DNA from: Aeromonas veronii | GTDB lineage: Bacteria; Pseudomonadota; Gammaproteobacteria; Enterobacterales; Aeromonadaceae | Assembly: GCA_041319085.1 (NCBI GenBank) | Contig: CP101033.1 | Coordinates: 2,878,501-2,942,500 of the forward strand | Direction of reading: 5' to 3' | Length of the DNA: 64,000 bases | Shown here: one piece after another, positions 1 to 9,366 of the stretch | How positions within the stretch are numbered: position 1 is the stretch's first letter | How the letters are laid out: the number at the start of each line of letters is the position of its first letter | The notes under the pieces: model-generated | Told to the model about the DNA's origin: nothing | Database searches by the model: none | What the model saw: the letters and a program-made list of their open reading frames with translations, nothing else | Made by a program: the position numbers and the translations under genes

Positions 1-82
1 GCCACCCCTACCCCGCCGTTTAAACGGGCGGTCATCCGTTGAACCCAGTGGTTTAATGCAGTTTCCGAACCATCCCTGATGA

Positions 83-2165
83 TGCCAAGGCGGGCCATCT
101 CGCACCAGATGGCTGCCGGTCAATACCATCTGCACCTACTGCGGGGTCGGCTGCGGCGTCACCCTCTATGTCGATGAGGCGCGCAACCGCATCCGCTATG
201 TGGAGGGGAACCGCAACTCACCGGTCAACCAGGGGCTGCTCTGCGTCAAGGGACGCTTCGGCTTTGACTTTATCCAGAGCGAGGAGCGCCTCACCACCCC
301 GCTCATCCGCAAGGATGGCGAGCTGGTGCCCGCCAGCTGGCAAGATGCCATTGAGTTGGTTGCAGAACGCTTCACCGCCCTGCGCCAACGTTATGGCAGC
401 GATGCGCTGGCAGGTTTCTCGTCGGCCAAAACCACCAACGAAGAGAACTACCTGTTCCAGAAGTTCATGCGCCGGGAGCTGGGTACCAACAACGTGGATC
501 ACTGCGCGCGGCTCTGCCACGCCTCCACCGTCACCGGGCTGGAAGCGTCACTCGGCAGCGGCGCCATGACCAACGACATCCCGAGCATCGACCACTCGGA
601 TCTCATCTTCATCATCGGCTCCCATATCAAGCGAGCCGTCACCACGGGCAAGGCCCGGCTGGTGGTGGCCGACCCGAAGCGGATCGAGATGGCCGATCAT
701 GCCAGCCTCTATCTGGCCCACCGCCCCGGCACCGACGTGATGCTGCTAAATGGCCTGATGCAGCAGATCATCCAGCACGACTGGCACGACAAGGCCTATA
801 TCGCCGAGCGGGTGGAAGGGTTCGAGGCGCTGCAAGCAGAAGTGCTCTCCCCCGCCTATGCACCGGACAAGGTGGCCCTTGTCACCGGCGTACCGGCCGA
901 GCAGGTGATCGAGCTCGCGCGCCTTATCGGCAGCGCCGAGCGCACCGCCATCTACTACTCGATGGGGATCACCCAGCACACTACCGGCCACGACAACGTG
1001 CGGGCCATCGCCAACCTGCAACTGCTGTGCGGCAACATCGGCATCGAAGGGGGTGGCATCAACCCGCTGCGGGGCCAATCCAACGTGCAGGGTGCCTGTA
1101 ACATGGGGGCGCAGCCCAACTGCCTGCCCGGCTATCAGAAGGTGGCCAGCCCCGAAGTGCATGCCCGCTTCGCGGCCGCCTGGCAGCAGCCAGACTTGCC
1201 GCGCACACCCGGCCTTACCCTCACCGAGACCATCGATGCCGCCTGCGCGGGCAGCATCAAGGGGCTCTACGTGATGGGTGAAAACCCGGTGCTGAGCGAT
1301 CCGGATCAGCACCACGTCATCGAAGGGCTCAAGCAGCTGGAGTTTCTGGTGGTGCAGGATATCTTCCTCCCGGAAACCGCACAGCTCGCCGATGTGGTGC
1401 TCCCCTCCTGCTCCTTTGCCGAGAAGAGCGGCCACTTCACCAATACCGAGCGGCGGGTGCAGCGCATCTCCCCCGCCCTCAAGGCACCGGGTGAGGCGCG
1501 GGAGGATTGGTGGATCATCCAGCAGATCGCCAACGCCATGGGTGGCGACTGGCGCTATCAACACCCGCAGGAGATCACCGCCGAGATCTGCCGGGTCACC
1601 CCGCAATACGCCGGCATCCAGTGGGACAAGGTGGGAGCGCAAGGGCTACAGTGGCCTTGCAACGATGCGGCGCCCGAAGGCACTCGCCTGCTCCACGGCA
1701 AGCAGTTCACCCGCGGCAAGGGGGGAGATGGTCGCCACCCCGTTCCGCTATGCCGCCGAACTGCCCGACGAGACCTATCCCATCGTGCTCACCACCGGCC
1801 GCCTGCTGGAGCAGTTCCACACCGGCACCATGACCCGCAAGACCAAGGGGCTCGACAAGCTGGCTGGGCCACGGGTGATGATGAGCGTGGTGGATGCGCA
1901 GCGGTTGGGCATCAGCAACAGCGAGCGGGTGAAAGTCACCAGTCGCCGCGGCCATATCGAACTGCCCGCCTTCGTGACCAAACGGATGCAACCGGGTGTA
2001 GTCTTTATCCCGTTCCACTTCGCCGAAGCCCCGGCCAACCGGTTCACCATCAATGCCACCGACCCTCACGCCAAGATCCCCGAGTTCAAGGTGGCAGCGG
2101 TGCGCATCGACAAGCTGACCAGCCAACACAACTCAACACGACAACCAGAGATGGAGATAGCCTGA
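83..2165 (+). pseudogene. Formate dehydrogenase alpha subunit, molybdopterin/4Fe-4S type, frameshifted
   Basis: Molybdenum-bis-MGD oxidoreductase that would oxidise formate to CO2. The N-terminal 4Fe-4S motif CTYCGVGC is encoded at 131-154, followed by a cysteine at LLCVKG. At the active site the protein reads HCARLCHAST, so a cysteine sits where FdhF-type enzymes carry selenocysteine. The frame is open from 83 but has no ATG or GTG before the iron-sulfur motif (first GTG at 200 lies after it), and two stops precede it at 77-82, so the true N-terminus is missing or shifted. Near 1720-1725 a run of six G breaks the frame; the C-terminal molybdopterin dinucleotide-binding domain (LTTGRLLEQFHTGTMTRK) continues in the +1 frame to 2165. 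Removing one G would restore K-G-E-M-V. Family call is firm; whether the breaks are biological or sequencing errors is unknown. Confidence 0.85.
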
Positions 2166-2205
2166 CCGGAGATCAGGTAACACGCAGGATAATCCGCAAT
2201 AAAAA

Positions 2206-2344
2206 GAGCCACCTGACGGGTGGCTCAGACTATTGAAAAACCCCCTAATTTCAGAAAAACAGGGTTTTCTCATCAAGTAAAATCAATGCGTTACGATGAC
2301 GATTTTGGCTTTGTCAGCAATCTGAGCCACCTGACGGGTGGCTC
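2206..2344. terminator. Twin identical hairpins between convergent genes
   Basis: The same 21-base hairpin, arms GAGCCACC and GGTGGCTC around a short loop, occurs at 2206-2226 and again at 2324-2344. The first copy is preceded by AAAAA, which gives a U-tract on the minus strand (end of galM transcript). The second is followed by TTT on the plus strand (end of the fdh transcript). The interval between them shows no gene. Confidence 0.65.
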
Positions 2345-2378
2345 TTTGCGCTCACCAATACCACAAGCCAGATCATTA

Positions 2379-3236
2379 TCAGCCCCCGGACGCCACTGTC
2401 AGGGTCATACCGATACTCATACGGTCACCTCTGGCGAGTAGCCGCAAACCGGGGTGACCGGCCAGGTGGTGGGCATTGGCGGCATGACTCTGGGGCTCCA
2501 GACAGACGAAGCCACTCCCCTCATCGGGCTGATAGAGCATCAGGAAGGCACACTCGCTTGAAACCAGCAGCCGCTGCTGGCGGGCAGGATGGTCAAGCTC
2601 GGCCTGACCGCGCCAGCCGCCATAACAGTGGTTGAGCCACCCTTGTGGTCGAGCCCACTGGCGAAAATCGAGGTGTGGCGCCAGCCTGCTCGACCAGTCG
2701 GTCGGCAGATGCTCCGCTCCCTCTTGCCAGACGCCGCTAGCCAGAAAACGAATCTTTGTCTGCTCGTCGCGCCAGAAGAAGGGGTGAAAACCCGCGCCGT
2801 AGAGACAGGGGCTCTCCCCGAGATGGGTCAGGCTGATCCGCGCCACCAGGCTCGCCCCCTGCAGCCGATAGTCGATCTCCGCCAGATAGTGAAAGGGACC
2901 ATTCTGGCTGTTGAGCTGCAAAGTCACCGAGCTGTCGGTCAACGCCACCGGTTGCCATCGCTGTAGCCAGCCATCCCCATGCAAAAAGAAATCGGGATCG
3001 AGCTCGCTCGCGGGCAATGCACACGCCTCTCCCCACAACTCAAAACGGTTGCCTGCGACCCGGTTGGCCAGCGGCAACATGGGAAACAGCGCGCTCTGGC
3101 CGGGATGCCAGGGCTGCGCCGGGTCAGTGTCGCGCAACAGCGGGCGCCCCTGCTCATCCTCCAGCCCCAGCAGACAGGCCCCTTGTGTTGAAACCCGCAT
3201 CCGAAGATGCGGGTTGCCCAATGTGTAAACCGTCAT
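2379..3236 (-). CDS. Aldose 1-epimerase (GalM/YeaD-like)
   Basis: A 285-residue mutarotase-fold protein expected to interconvert alpha and beta anomers of an aldose in the cytoplasm. Visible family features are the histidine in FFLHGDGW, the second histidine in GFHPFFW and the C-terminal acidic base motif LEPQSHAAN. The ATG overlaps the stop of the upstream sugar porter by four bases (ATGA), so the two are translationally coupled and probably share a substrate. It is the last gene of the minus-strand sugar operon and is followed by the hairpin pair at 2206-2344. The exact sugar cannot be read from sequence. Confidence 0.85.
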   Translation of the reverse strand: MTVYTLGNPHLRMRVSTQGACLLGLEDEQGRPLLRDTDPAQPWHPGQSALFPMLPLANRVAGNRFELWGEACALPASELDPDFFLHGDGWLQRWQPVALTDSSVTLQLNSQNGPFHYLAEIDYRLQGASLVARISLTHLGESPCLYGAGFHPFFWRDEQTKIRFLASGVWQEGAEHLPTDWSSRLAPHLDFRQWARPQGWLNHCYGGWRGQAELDHPARQQRLLVSSECAFLMLYQPDEGSGFVCLEPQSHAANAHHLAGHPGLRLLARGDRMSIGMTLTVASGG

Positions 3237-4684
3237 GCCGAGGCGCTCGCCTTGGTCGGCGTCAGTTCGACCTTGCCCTGGGCCAGTTGGGCTTCCAGTG
3301 CCTCCAGCGTCACCCCTTTGGTCTCGGGCACCTTGCGATAGATAAAGATGAGACCGGCAAAACAGATAAGGCCATAGAGCAAGAAGCTGCCCGCAGCCCC
3401 CAACCCGGCATTGAGCAGCGGGAAGGTGTAGGTCAGCACGAAGCAGGCGATCCAGAGCGCCAGCGTACCGGCCGACATCGCCAGCCCACGCACCCGATTC
3501 GGGAAGATCTCCGAAAGCAGCACCCAGGTGACCGGCGCCAGGGTCAAGGCATAGATGGCGATGGCCGCCAATACCAGCAGCAAAACCGGCAGCCCCAGTA
3601 CGCCTGTGGCGTAGGCCACCGCCATCATGCCGTAGATAATGGTCAGTCCCGCCGAGCCAATCAGCATCAGTTTGCGGCGGCCAATCTTGTCCACCATGGG
3701 CAGCGCGATCAGGGTAAACAGCAAGTTGATAAGACCGGTGGCGACGATGGATTTGAGGGTGCTGTTGATGTCAAACCCGGCGGAGGCAAAGATCTCCTGC
3801 GCATAGTTGAAGATGACGTTGATGCCGCACCACTGCTGGAACACAGCCAGTACAATCCCGATGATGAGGATCGGCCGCACCGAAGGTCTTCCTAGCTCCG
3901 CCAGCGACACCTTGTGGGTCTCGCCCACCAGAGTTTGACGAATATCGGCCAGGGTCTGCTTGGCATAAGCATCCCCGCCAATCTTGCCGAGCATGCGGGA
4001 GGCTTTCTCATACTGACCATCTTTGGCCAACCAGCGCGGTGACTCCGGCACGAAGAACATCAACACCAGAAACGCCAGCGCAGGTACCAGCTCGGCACCG
4101 AACATCCAGCGCCAGCCGGACTGGCCGTTCCAGGTCGCCAGAATATCGGCCTGAGTCGCATTGCTCGCCACCGGATCGGCGATCATCAGATTCACCAGCT
4201 GAGCCGCCAACACCCCGATGACTATGGTGAGCTGGTTGATGGCCACGAACTTGCCGCGCTTGTTGGCCGGGCTGATCTCGGCGATGTACATGGGTGAGAG
4301 CGCAGAGGCCAGACCGATGCCGATCCCGCCGATGATGCGATAAACCACAAACAGATCGAAGTTGCTGGCCGCAGCCGTGCCCCACGCCGAGATGGTGAAG
4401 AGGATGGCGGCCAGGATCAGCGGCTTCTTGCGACCAAAGCGGTCGGCTGACCAGCCGGAGATGGCAGCCCCCAGCACGCAGCCCACCAGCGCCGAGCTCA
4501 TGGCCCAGCCAGACTGGGCCGGATCCGTGATGGCAAAATAGGCCTCATAGAAGGGCTTGGCCCCGCCAATCACGACCCAGTCATAACCAAACAGCAGGCC
4601 ACCGCAGGCGGCCACCAAACAGATCATCCAGATGTAGCTCATATTGAGCCCATTCGTATCCAATTGATTTTTCGTGCGTTCCAT
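3233..4684 (-). CDS. Sugar porter family MFS transporter
   Basis: A 483-residue proton-coupled sugar symporter of the major facilitator superfamily, with about twelve hydrophobic segments. Sugar-porter signatures are clear: GGLLFGYDWVVIGG in the first helix, DRFGRKK after helix 2, PESPRWLAKDGQ at the end of helix 6, QQWCGINVIFNY in helix 7, DKIGRRK after helix 8 and PETKG at the end of helix 12. This is closest in layout to XylE/GalP-type carriers. The start ATG at 4684 has an AAGGATGAG ribosome site. It lies between the DUF5107/TPR gene and galM, so it most likely imports the sugar handled by the operon. Confidence 0.88.
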   Translation of the reverse strand: MERTKNQLDTNGLNMSYIWMICLVAACGGLLFGYDWVVIGGAKPFYEAYFAITDPAQSGWAMSSALVGCVLGAAISGWSADRFGRKKPLILAAILFTISAWGTAAASNFDLFVVYRIIGGIGIGLASALSPMYIAEISPANKRGKFVAINQLTIVIGVLAAQLVNLMIADPVASNATQADILATWNGQSGWRWMFGAELVPALAFLVLMFFVPESPRWLAKDGQYEKASRMLGKIGGDAYAKQTLADIRQTLVGETHKVSLAELGRPSVRPILIIGIVLAVFQQWCGINVIFNYAQEIFASAGFDINSTLKSIVATGLINLLFTLIALPMVDKIGRRKLMLIGSAGLTIIYGMMAVAYATGVLGLPVLLLVLAAIAIYALTLAPVTWVLLSEIFPNRVRGLAMSAGTLALWIACFVLTYTFPLLNAGLGAAGSFLLYGLICFAGLIFIYRKVPETKGVTLEALEAQLAQGKVELTPTKASASA

Positions 4685-4722
4685 GACTCATCCTTTCTAT
4701 CTTGTCGATTGTAGGGTGCAGT

Positions 4723-4748
4723 GGCGCCCCTCACCGTGGCGGGGCGCC
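4723..4748. other. Intercistronic GC-rich hairpin
   Basis: Arms GGCGCCCC (4723-4730) and GGGGCGCC (4741-4748) enclose a ten-base loop between the DUF5107 and porter genes. On the minus strand there is no U-tract, so it is more likely a processing or attenuation hairpin of the operon mRNA than a full terminator; a T5 run follows only on the plus strand. Confidence 0.4.
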
Positions 4749-4765
4749 GGTTTTTGTTATGAGAG

Positions 4766-7700
4766 TTATGAGTGGAGTGACAGCTCGCGGCAGATCAGGG
4801 CAAAGAGGTGTCCCTTGTCGTGAGCCGGGTTAAGGGTGAGCAGCTCTCGCAAGGTCTGTTCACAACCATCCCGCTGACCCAGCCCTAACAGACCGAGTGC
4901 TCTGACCAGCAGACAGTGCTGGCGATGTTTGTGCTGCGGGTCGTCATCCAGCACGATGAGATCCGGCAGTGAGACGGCGAAGAAGTCCGCCTCGATCGAC
5001 TCGCCCATCGCCTGCTCGGCCCAGCCGACCATTCCTTCAAAGAGACGCTGCGCCTCCGCAACCCGACCAAGACGTGCCAGCGCCATACCCTGATAGAAGA
5101 GATAATCCACCGGCTGATCGTTGTAGTAGCGGCTGGCCCCCAGCGAACCCTGACCCAGGCAGGCCAGTTGCAGGCACTGGGCCGCCAGACTCTGGTTGTC
5201 ACAGGCCAGATGGCAGAGCGCCAACAGGTAATGGATATCGTTGTCGGTCTGTCCTACCAGACGTCCCTCCCCCAGATTGAGGGGGTAGTGCAACGCCTGT
5301 TGCAGCAACGGAATGGCCTGCTCGTGGCGTCCCTGAATCATCAACGCCAATGCCCGGCGTTGCTGATTGATGAGGTACTGGCCGGTCACCTTGCCCTCGC
5401 CCCCCTCCCAGGGGTGGAATTCGCGCAGCCGCAAGATCTCGGCGGCCGCATCCAGCTGGCCGGTGATGTGATAGAGGCTGAGCAGTTCGGCGGTCAGGTC
5501 GTCGCGCTTGAGGACCACCTCACGATGCGCCTCCAGCAGCGCCAACCGCTCGCTTGGCACCATGGCGCAGCGCTTGTGCAGCTGATCCAGTTCAAACAAC
5601 AGGCGGGCATCATCCGGCTTGAGGGCAAAGGCCCGGCTCAGACACTGCTCGGCCGCCACCGGATCGCCGCTCTTGTTGAAGTGATAGATGCCAAGGTTGC
5701 GCCAGGCTGGGGCAAACCCGGGCGCCTGCTCGCACACCTGCTGCCACAGTGCGATAGCTTGCGGGTAGCTGCGCTTGCTGTAGTGGAAGCAGCCCAGCAG
5801 GTAGCTGGCAAACCAGCTGTGGGGCAGTTGCGCCAGCATGGCCACCTCGCCAAGGGTATTGGGGAAGCGCACCTTGCGGCTAAAGGCCTGCTCGGCCCGT
5901 TGCAGCAGGGCATCCTGCGCCTCACCTTCCGGCAACAATGCAGCCTGGAACAGCAGCGGCAGGGTCTCCTCCACCTGCAGTGTTGAGAGCAGTTGCTGCG
6001 CCAGCTCGGGGCGTCCCAATGCCAGCAGATCGCTTGCCAGGAAGCAGAGATTCACCCCGCGCCCGTTGCACAGGATGCGCAGCGCCTCGAGATCGGTCGG
6101 CTGCTCGCTTGCCAACCAGCGCAAAAAGGCCAGCTGATAGTGAAGCGGATAACGGACTCGCTGCTCGTCGATATAGGCGATAGCCGCCTCCCGCTGGCCA
6201 GACTCCAGCAGCGCCAACCCTTTGAGGGCGATAGCGCCGTAGTGGGTGCCGTTGACGGCGAGGCTGCGCTCGACAAATTGCAGCGCTTGCGAGGCATCGC
6301 GGCGCACCATGGCGATACGGGCCAGCCCGAAGAAGCCGCTGTCGCGGCAGTTACCGCTCCAGGTCGCCTTGTAGAAGTCATCGAAAGCAGCATCGAACTG
6401 CCCCAAACGCTCCTCGATGTGGCCGCGCAGCAAGCTCGCCTTGCCACACTGGGGGTTCTTGTTGAGGCGATGGGAACGGACCAGCGCCTGATTGACGTAG
6501 GTCAGCGCCTGCTCATAGTTGGCGCGGTTGTACTCCAGCGTTGCCAGCGCCAGGTTGCAGCGATAGTCGCCGCCATCGAGCTCCAGTGCCCGCAGGTAGT
6601 AATCAAAGGGCGAGCGGCTGGCGTGCAGGTACTGCTCAAGATGCTGGCCGATGAAGTAGAGCTCGTCGACCGAGTCGAGATTGACGGCAGGTTCCGGCGC
6701 CGTGGCCGGATCCGGCAGGGCTTCGCCTGCGGGCTGATGCTCGAGATAGCTCAGGATCGGCTGGCCCTGCTCATCCAGCAGGCGTACCTGCAAGCGCCCC
6801 TCGCTGGTGATGGCCTGCGGCTCAAGCCAGGCCTGACCCGGCTGCAGATCCAGAGGCAACGTAAACAGTACTCCGCCCTCGTCACTTACCTCGAACCGGG
6901 CCCCGCAAAGCGGCGCCACCGCATAGACTCCGCAGACGAGGCCGTCATCGCTGCGCTCCAGCTTGATGGCGGCACGGGTGTTGGCGTTTTGCAGGGTACC
7001 GAGGGTGTTGTAGGGCAAGAAGTTCTGCACAAACACCTTCTCCTCCCCCGCATCCAGCCAGGTAAAGTCAGGCTGGTTGTCGGTATAGACCCCGGTCATC
7101 AGCTCGATGTAGGGGCCGTTGTCATCGGTCAGGTTGCGATCCCAGGCCAGACCGAAGTCACAGTTACCCCAGCTCCACTGCTTCTTGCCCGGCGAAACGT
7201 GGTGATCCGCCACGTGCAACAGGCCGCCCTGCTCGTCATGGCAGTAGGCACCGACAAAGTCGTAGTCGGACTTGTCCGCCATGTAGGAGGTGGGCACCGG
7301 AATATTGCGGTAGCGGGAGATATCGACTCCGGCGGAGTAGTCCACCTTGTAGTAAGTGCCGCGAGCGATGGGGAAAGCGCTGACGTCGCGCTTGCCGTGA
7401 TCGTAGACGGCAGTGACGTCGGGCGGGAAAACGCTCTGGTGGGCATCGCCCCCTTTCACTGCCGGGTTGGACCACCAGAGGAAGTGGCGCGGCGTGTCGT
7501 TGCCGTTGAACACCTTGCCAGTGATCTCGATAAGCGCCTTGTCGGGATAGAGGGTAAAGCCCGCCATCACCTGCAGACCACGCATCGGCTCCACCTCGCC
7601 CAGCCAGACGGTCTTGGCGCCGCCCTCCAGTTCCGTAATGGTGAAGTCCACCGGCATGAAAGTGGTGGGTCTGTGGTGTTGCGGCCAGTTGAACTCGATG

Positions 7701-8044
7701 CCGCCGGAGATCCAGGGCCCCACCAACCCCACCAGCGCCGGTTTGATCACCTCGTTGTAATAGACGAAGTCGCGATTCATCACCTTGTCGTAGGCACGGT
7801 GGATACGGCCACCCAACTCCGGCAGCAACATCACCTTGATAAAGTCGTTCTCCAGCCAGACCGCCTGATAGGACTTCATCTGCTTCTGGCCGGTGAGGGT
7901 GTCGATCACCCCATAGGGATAGACGGCCCCCGAGGAGCCCTGATAGACCCGCGTCTCGAGAAACATGGGGTTGGGATCTTCAGCGCCTACCTCGTAGGTC
8001 GGCAGTGAGATGGTCTCTACCCAGACCTTGACATCAGCTCTCAT
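4766..8044 (-). CDS. DUF5107 domain and TPR-repeat protein
   Basis: A very large cytoplasmic protein (1092 residues from the chosen ATG at 8044, which has a GAGG sequence upstream; an in-frame ATG at 8065 is possible). The first ~400 residues are a beta-rich DUF5107 domain resembling the galactose-mutarotase superfamily fold, with PELGGRIHRAYDK and SGGIEFNWPQHHRP. The remaining two thirds are helical tetratricopeptide-like repeats (for example YYLRALELDGGDYRCNLALA and AWRNLGIYHFNKSGDPVAAE). No signal peptide is seen. The protein is the first gene of a sugar operon divergent from a ROK repressor, so a role in recognising or processing a carbohydrate is inferred. Its biochemical activity is not known to me. 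Confidence 0.8.
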   Translation of the reverse strand: MRADVKVWVETISLPTYEVGAEDPNPMFLETRVYQGSSGAVYPYGVIDTLTGQKQMKSYQAVWLENDFIKVMLLPELGGRIHRAYDKVMNRDFVYYNEVIKPALVGLVGPWISGGIEFNWPQHHRPTTFMPVDFTITELEGGAKTVWLGEVEPMRGLQVMAGFTLYPDKALIEITGKVFNGNDTPRHFLWWSNPAVKGGDAHQSVFPPDVTAVYDHGKRDVSAFPIARGTYYKVDYSAGVDISRYRNIPVPTSYMADKSDYDFVGAYCHDEQGGLLHVADHHVSPGKKQWSWGNCDFGLAWDRNLTDDNGPYIELMTGVYTDNQPDFTWLDAGEEKVFVQNFLPYNTLGTLQNANTRAAIKLERSDDGLVCGVYAVAPLCGARFEVSDEGGVLFTLPLDLQPGQAWLEPQAITSEGRLQVRLLDEQGQPILSYLEHQPAGEALPDPATAPEPAVNLDSVDELYFIGQHLEQYLHASRSPFDYYLRALELDGGDYRCNLALATLEYNRANYEQALTYVNQALVRSHRLNKNPQCGKASLLRGHIEERLGQFDAAFDDFYKATWSGNCRDSGFFGLARIAMVRRDASQALQFVERSLAVNGTHYGAIALKGLALLESGQREAAIAYIDEQRVRYPLHYQLAFLRWLASEQPTDLEALRILCNGRGVNLCFLASDLLALGRPELAQQLLSTLQVEETLPLLFQAALLPEGEAQDALLQRAEQAFSRKVRFPNTLGEVAMLAQLPHSWFASYLLGCFHYSKRSYPQAIALWQQVCEQAPGFAPAWRNLGIYHFNKSGDPVAAEQCLSRAFALKPDDARLLFELDQLHKRCAMVPSERLALLEAHREVVLKRDDLTAELLSLYHITGQLDAAAEILRLREFHPWEGGEGKVTGQYLINQQRRALALMIQGRHEQAIPLLQQALHYPLNLGEGRLVGQTDNDIHYLLALCHLACDNQSLAAQCLQLACLGQGSLGASRYYNDQPVDYLFYQGMALARLGRVAEAQRLFEGMVGWAEQAMGESIEADFFAVSLPDLIVLDDDPQHKHRQHCLLVRALGLLGLGQRDGCEQTLRELLTLNPAHDKGHLFALICRELSLHS

Positions 8045-8163
8045 TAATCTCGCCTCACTCAACATTTGTTAGTAAAATTTTCAGTGAGACCAGATTAGAA
8101 TGGTTAAACCTGCATTAATTGCTGAAAGATCACGCAATACAGTAAGCGGAGTTTAGTGAATCG

Positions 8164-9360
8164 ATGAGCATAGGGTTGAACAACCAGAAGGTCCGCCACC
8201 ACAACAAGCAGGTTCTGCTGGCCCTGCTCTATCAGCTCAAGGAGGCGAGCAAGTCCACCCTGGCGCGCCACTGCGAGCTCTCCATTCCGGCGGTCAGCAA
8301 GATCCTTGACGAGTTGGTGGCCGATGGCGCCATCAGCCACAGCGATCAGAACCTCTCCCAGCGCGGCATCAATGGCGGCAGCTACCGCATTGCCAGCGGC
8401 CAGGGGGCCATTCTTTGCCTCAATATCAGCCCCACCCATCTGGAGAGCATCCTGGTGGATAACCTGATCACCCCGCTAGATGAGTTCAGCGACCAGAAGA
8501 TTGCCCCGCAAACCCCCGATGAGCTGCTGCACCTGATTGAAGCGCACTACTACCAACACAAGCGCCGCCACAAGGGACTGGCGATCCGGCTGGCCTTGGC
8601 GGTACACGGTCAGGTCAACCCGGCGACCGGGGTGTCGCAAACCATGCCGCAAGCCCCCTGGCACGCGCCAGTTGAGCTCAAGTACCTGCTGGAGGAGCGG
8701 CTGGGCTGCGAGGTGATGGTGGATAACGACTGCATCATGCTGGCACTGGCCCAGAAGTGGCAGGGCCGGGAAGGGAACGGGGATTTTTGCGTCATCAACG
8801 TCGATTACGGTATCGGATCGGCCTTTATCATCAACGACCAGATCTACCGGGGCGCCCTGTTTGGCAGCGGCCAGATAGGCCACACCATCATCAATCCGGA
8901 CGGCAGCGCCTGTGCCTGCGGCCGCTATGGCTGCCTGGAGACAGTTGCCTCGCTGTTTGCCATCAAAAAGCGGGCCCGGGTCTTTCTCAAGCAACAAGCC
9001 AGTGCCGACAACCCGGCGCAGGCGGGTGTAGAGCTTGATACCGCCCAACTGCTCGCGCTCTACCATCAGGGGGATGCCATGATCCGCGCCCTGGTGGACG
9101 AAGGGGCCCGTGCCATTGGCCTGAGTCTCTACAACTTCCTCAATATCCTTAACATCAACCGCATCTGGCTCTATGGCCGCAGTTGCGATTTTGGTGAAAC
9201 CTGGCTGCAAACCATCGTCAGTCAGACCGGCGCCAACCCGTTCGACTGCAGCGATGCGGTCAACGCCACCCATATCCGTTTCGGCAAGCTCAGCCGCGCC
9301 CAGCAGGTGATGGGGATTGGCTATCTCTATGTGGAGCGAGCCTTGGCAAAAGCCATGTAA
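8164..9360 (+). CDS. ROK family transcriptional repressor (NagC/Mlc/XylR-like)
   Basis: A 398-residue regulator. Residues about 10-70 form a winged helix-turn-helix (TLARHCELSIPAVSKILDELV); the rest is a ROK sugar-kinase-like domain with the zinc site CACGRYGCLE and the loop GSGQIGHTIIN. ROK repressors release DNA on binding a sugar. The gene is divergent from the DUF5107/porter/galM operon with 119 bases between the starts, so it very likely controls that operon. The interval is AT-rich but I could not define a convincing operator. The TAA stop at 9358-9360 overlaps the target duplication of the adjacent insertion sequence, so the reading frame survived the insertion. Confidence 0.87.
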   Translation: MSIGLNNQKVRHHNKQVLLALLYQLKEASKSTLARHCELSIPAVSKILDELVADGAISHSDQNLSQRGINGGSYRIASGQGAILCLNISPTHLESILVDNLITPLDEFSDQKIAPQTPDELLHLIEAHYYQHKRRHKGLAIRLALAVHGQVNPATGVSQTMPQAPWHAPVELKYLLEERLGCEVMVDNDCIMLALAQKWQGREGNGDFCVINVDYGIGSAFIINDQIYRGALFGSGQIGHTIINPDGSACACGRYGCLETVASLFAIKKRARVFLKQQASADNPAQAGVELDTAQLLALYHQGDAMIRALVDEGARAIGLSLYNFLNILNINRIWLYGRSCDFGETWLQTIVSQTGANPFDCSDAVNATHIRFGKLSRAQQVMGIGYLYVERALAKAM

Positions 9361-9366
9361 AAAAGG
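9359..9366. repeat. Target-site duplication of IS1595-family element (left)
   Basis: AAAAAAGG at 9359-9366 is repeated exactly at 11711-11718, on the other side of the element. Eight bases is the usual duplication length for the IS1595 family. Confidence 0.88.

Noticed and set aside
77..82. TGA codons before the FDH iron-sulfur motif as selenocysteine codons
   Set aside because: Position is upstream of the 4Fe-4S motif, not at the active site, and the active-site residue is encoded as Cys.
746..1642. Long minus-strand open frame inside the formate dehydrogenase gene
   Set aside because: It is a shadow frame of GC-rich coding sequence; the plus strand carries clear FDH motifs over the same bases.
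5993..8008. 671-codon plus-strand open frame antisense to the DUF5107/TPR gene
   Set aside because: No recognisable domain, and the minus strand has an ordered DUF5107 domain and repeats; long antisense frames are common at this GC content.
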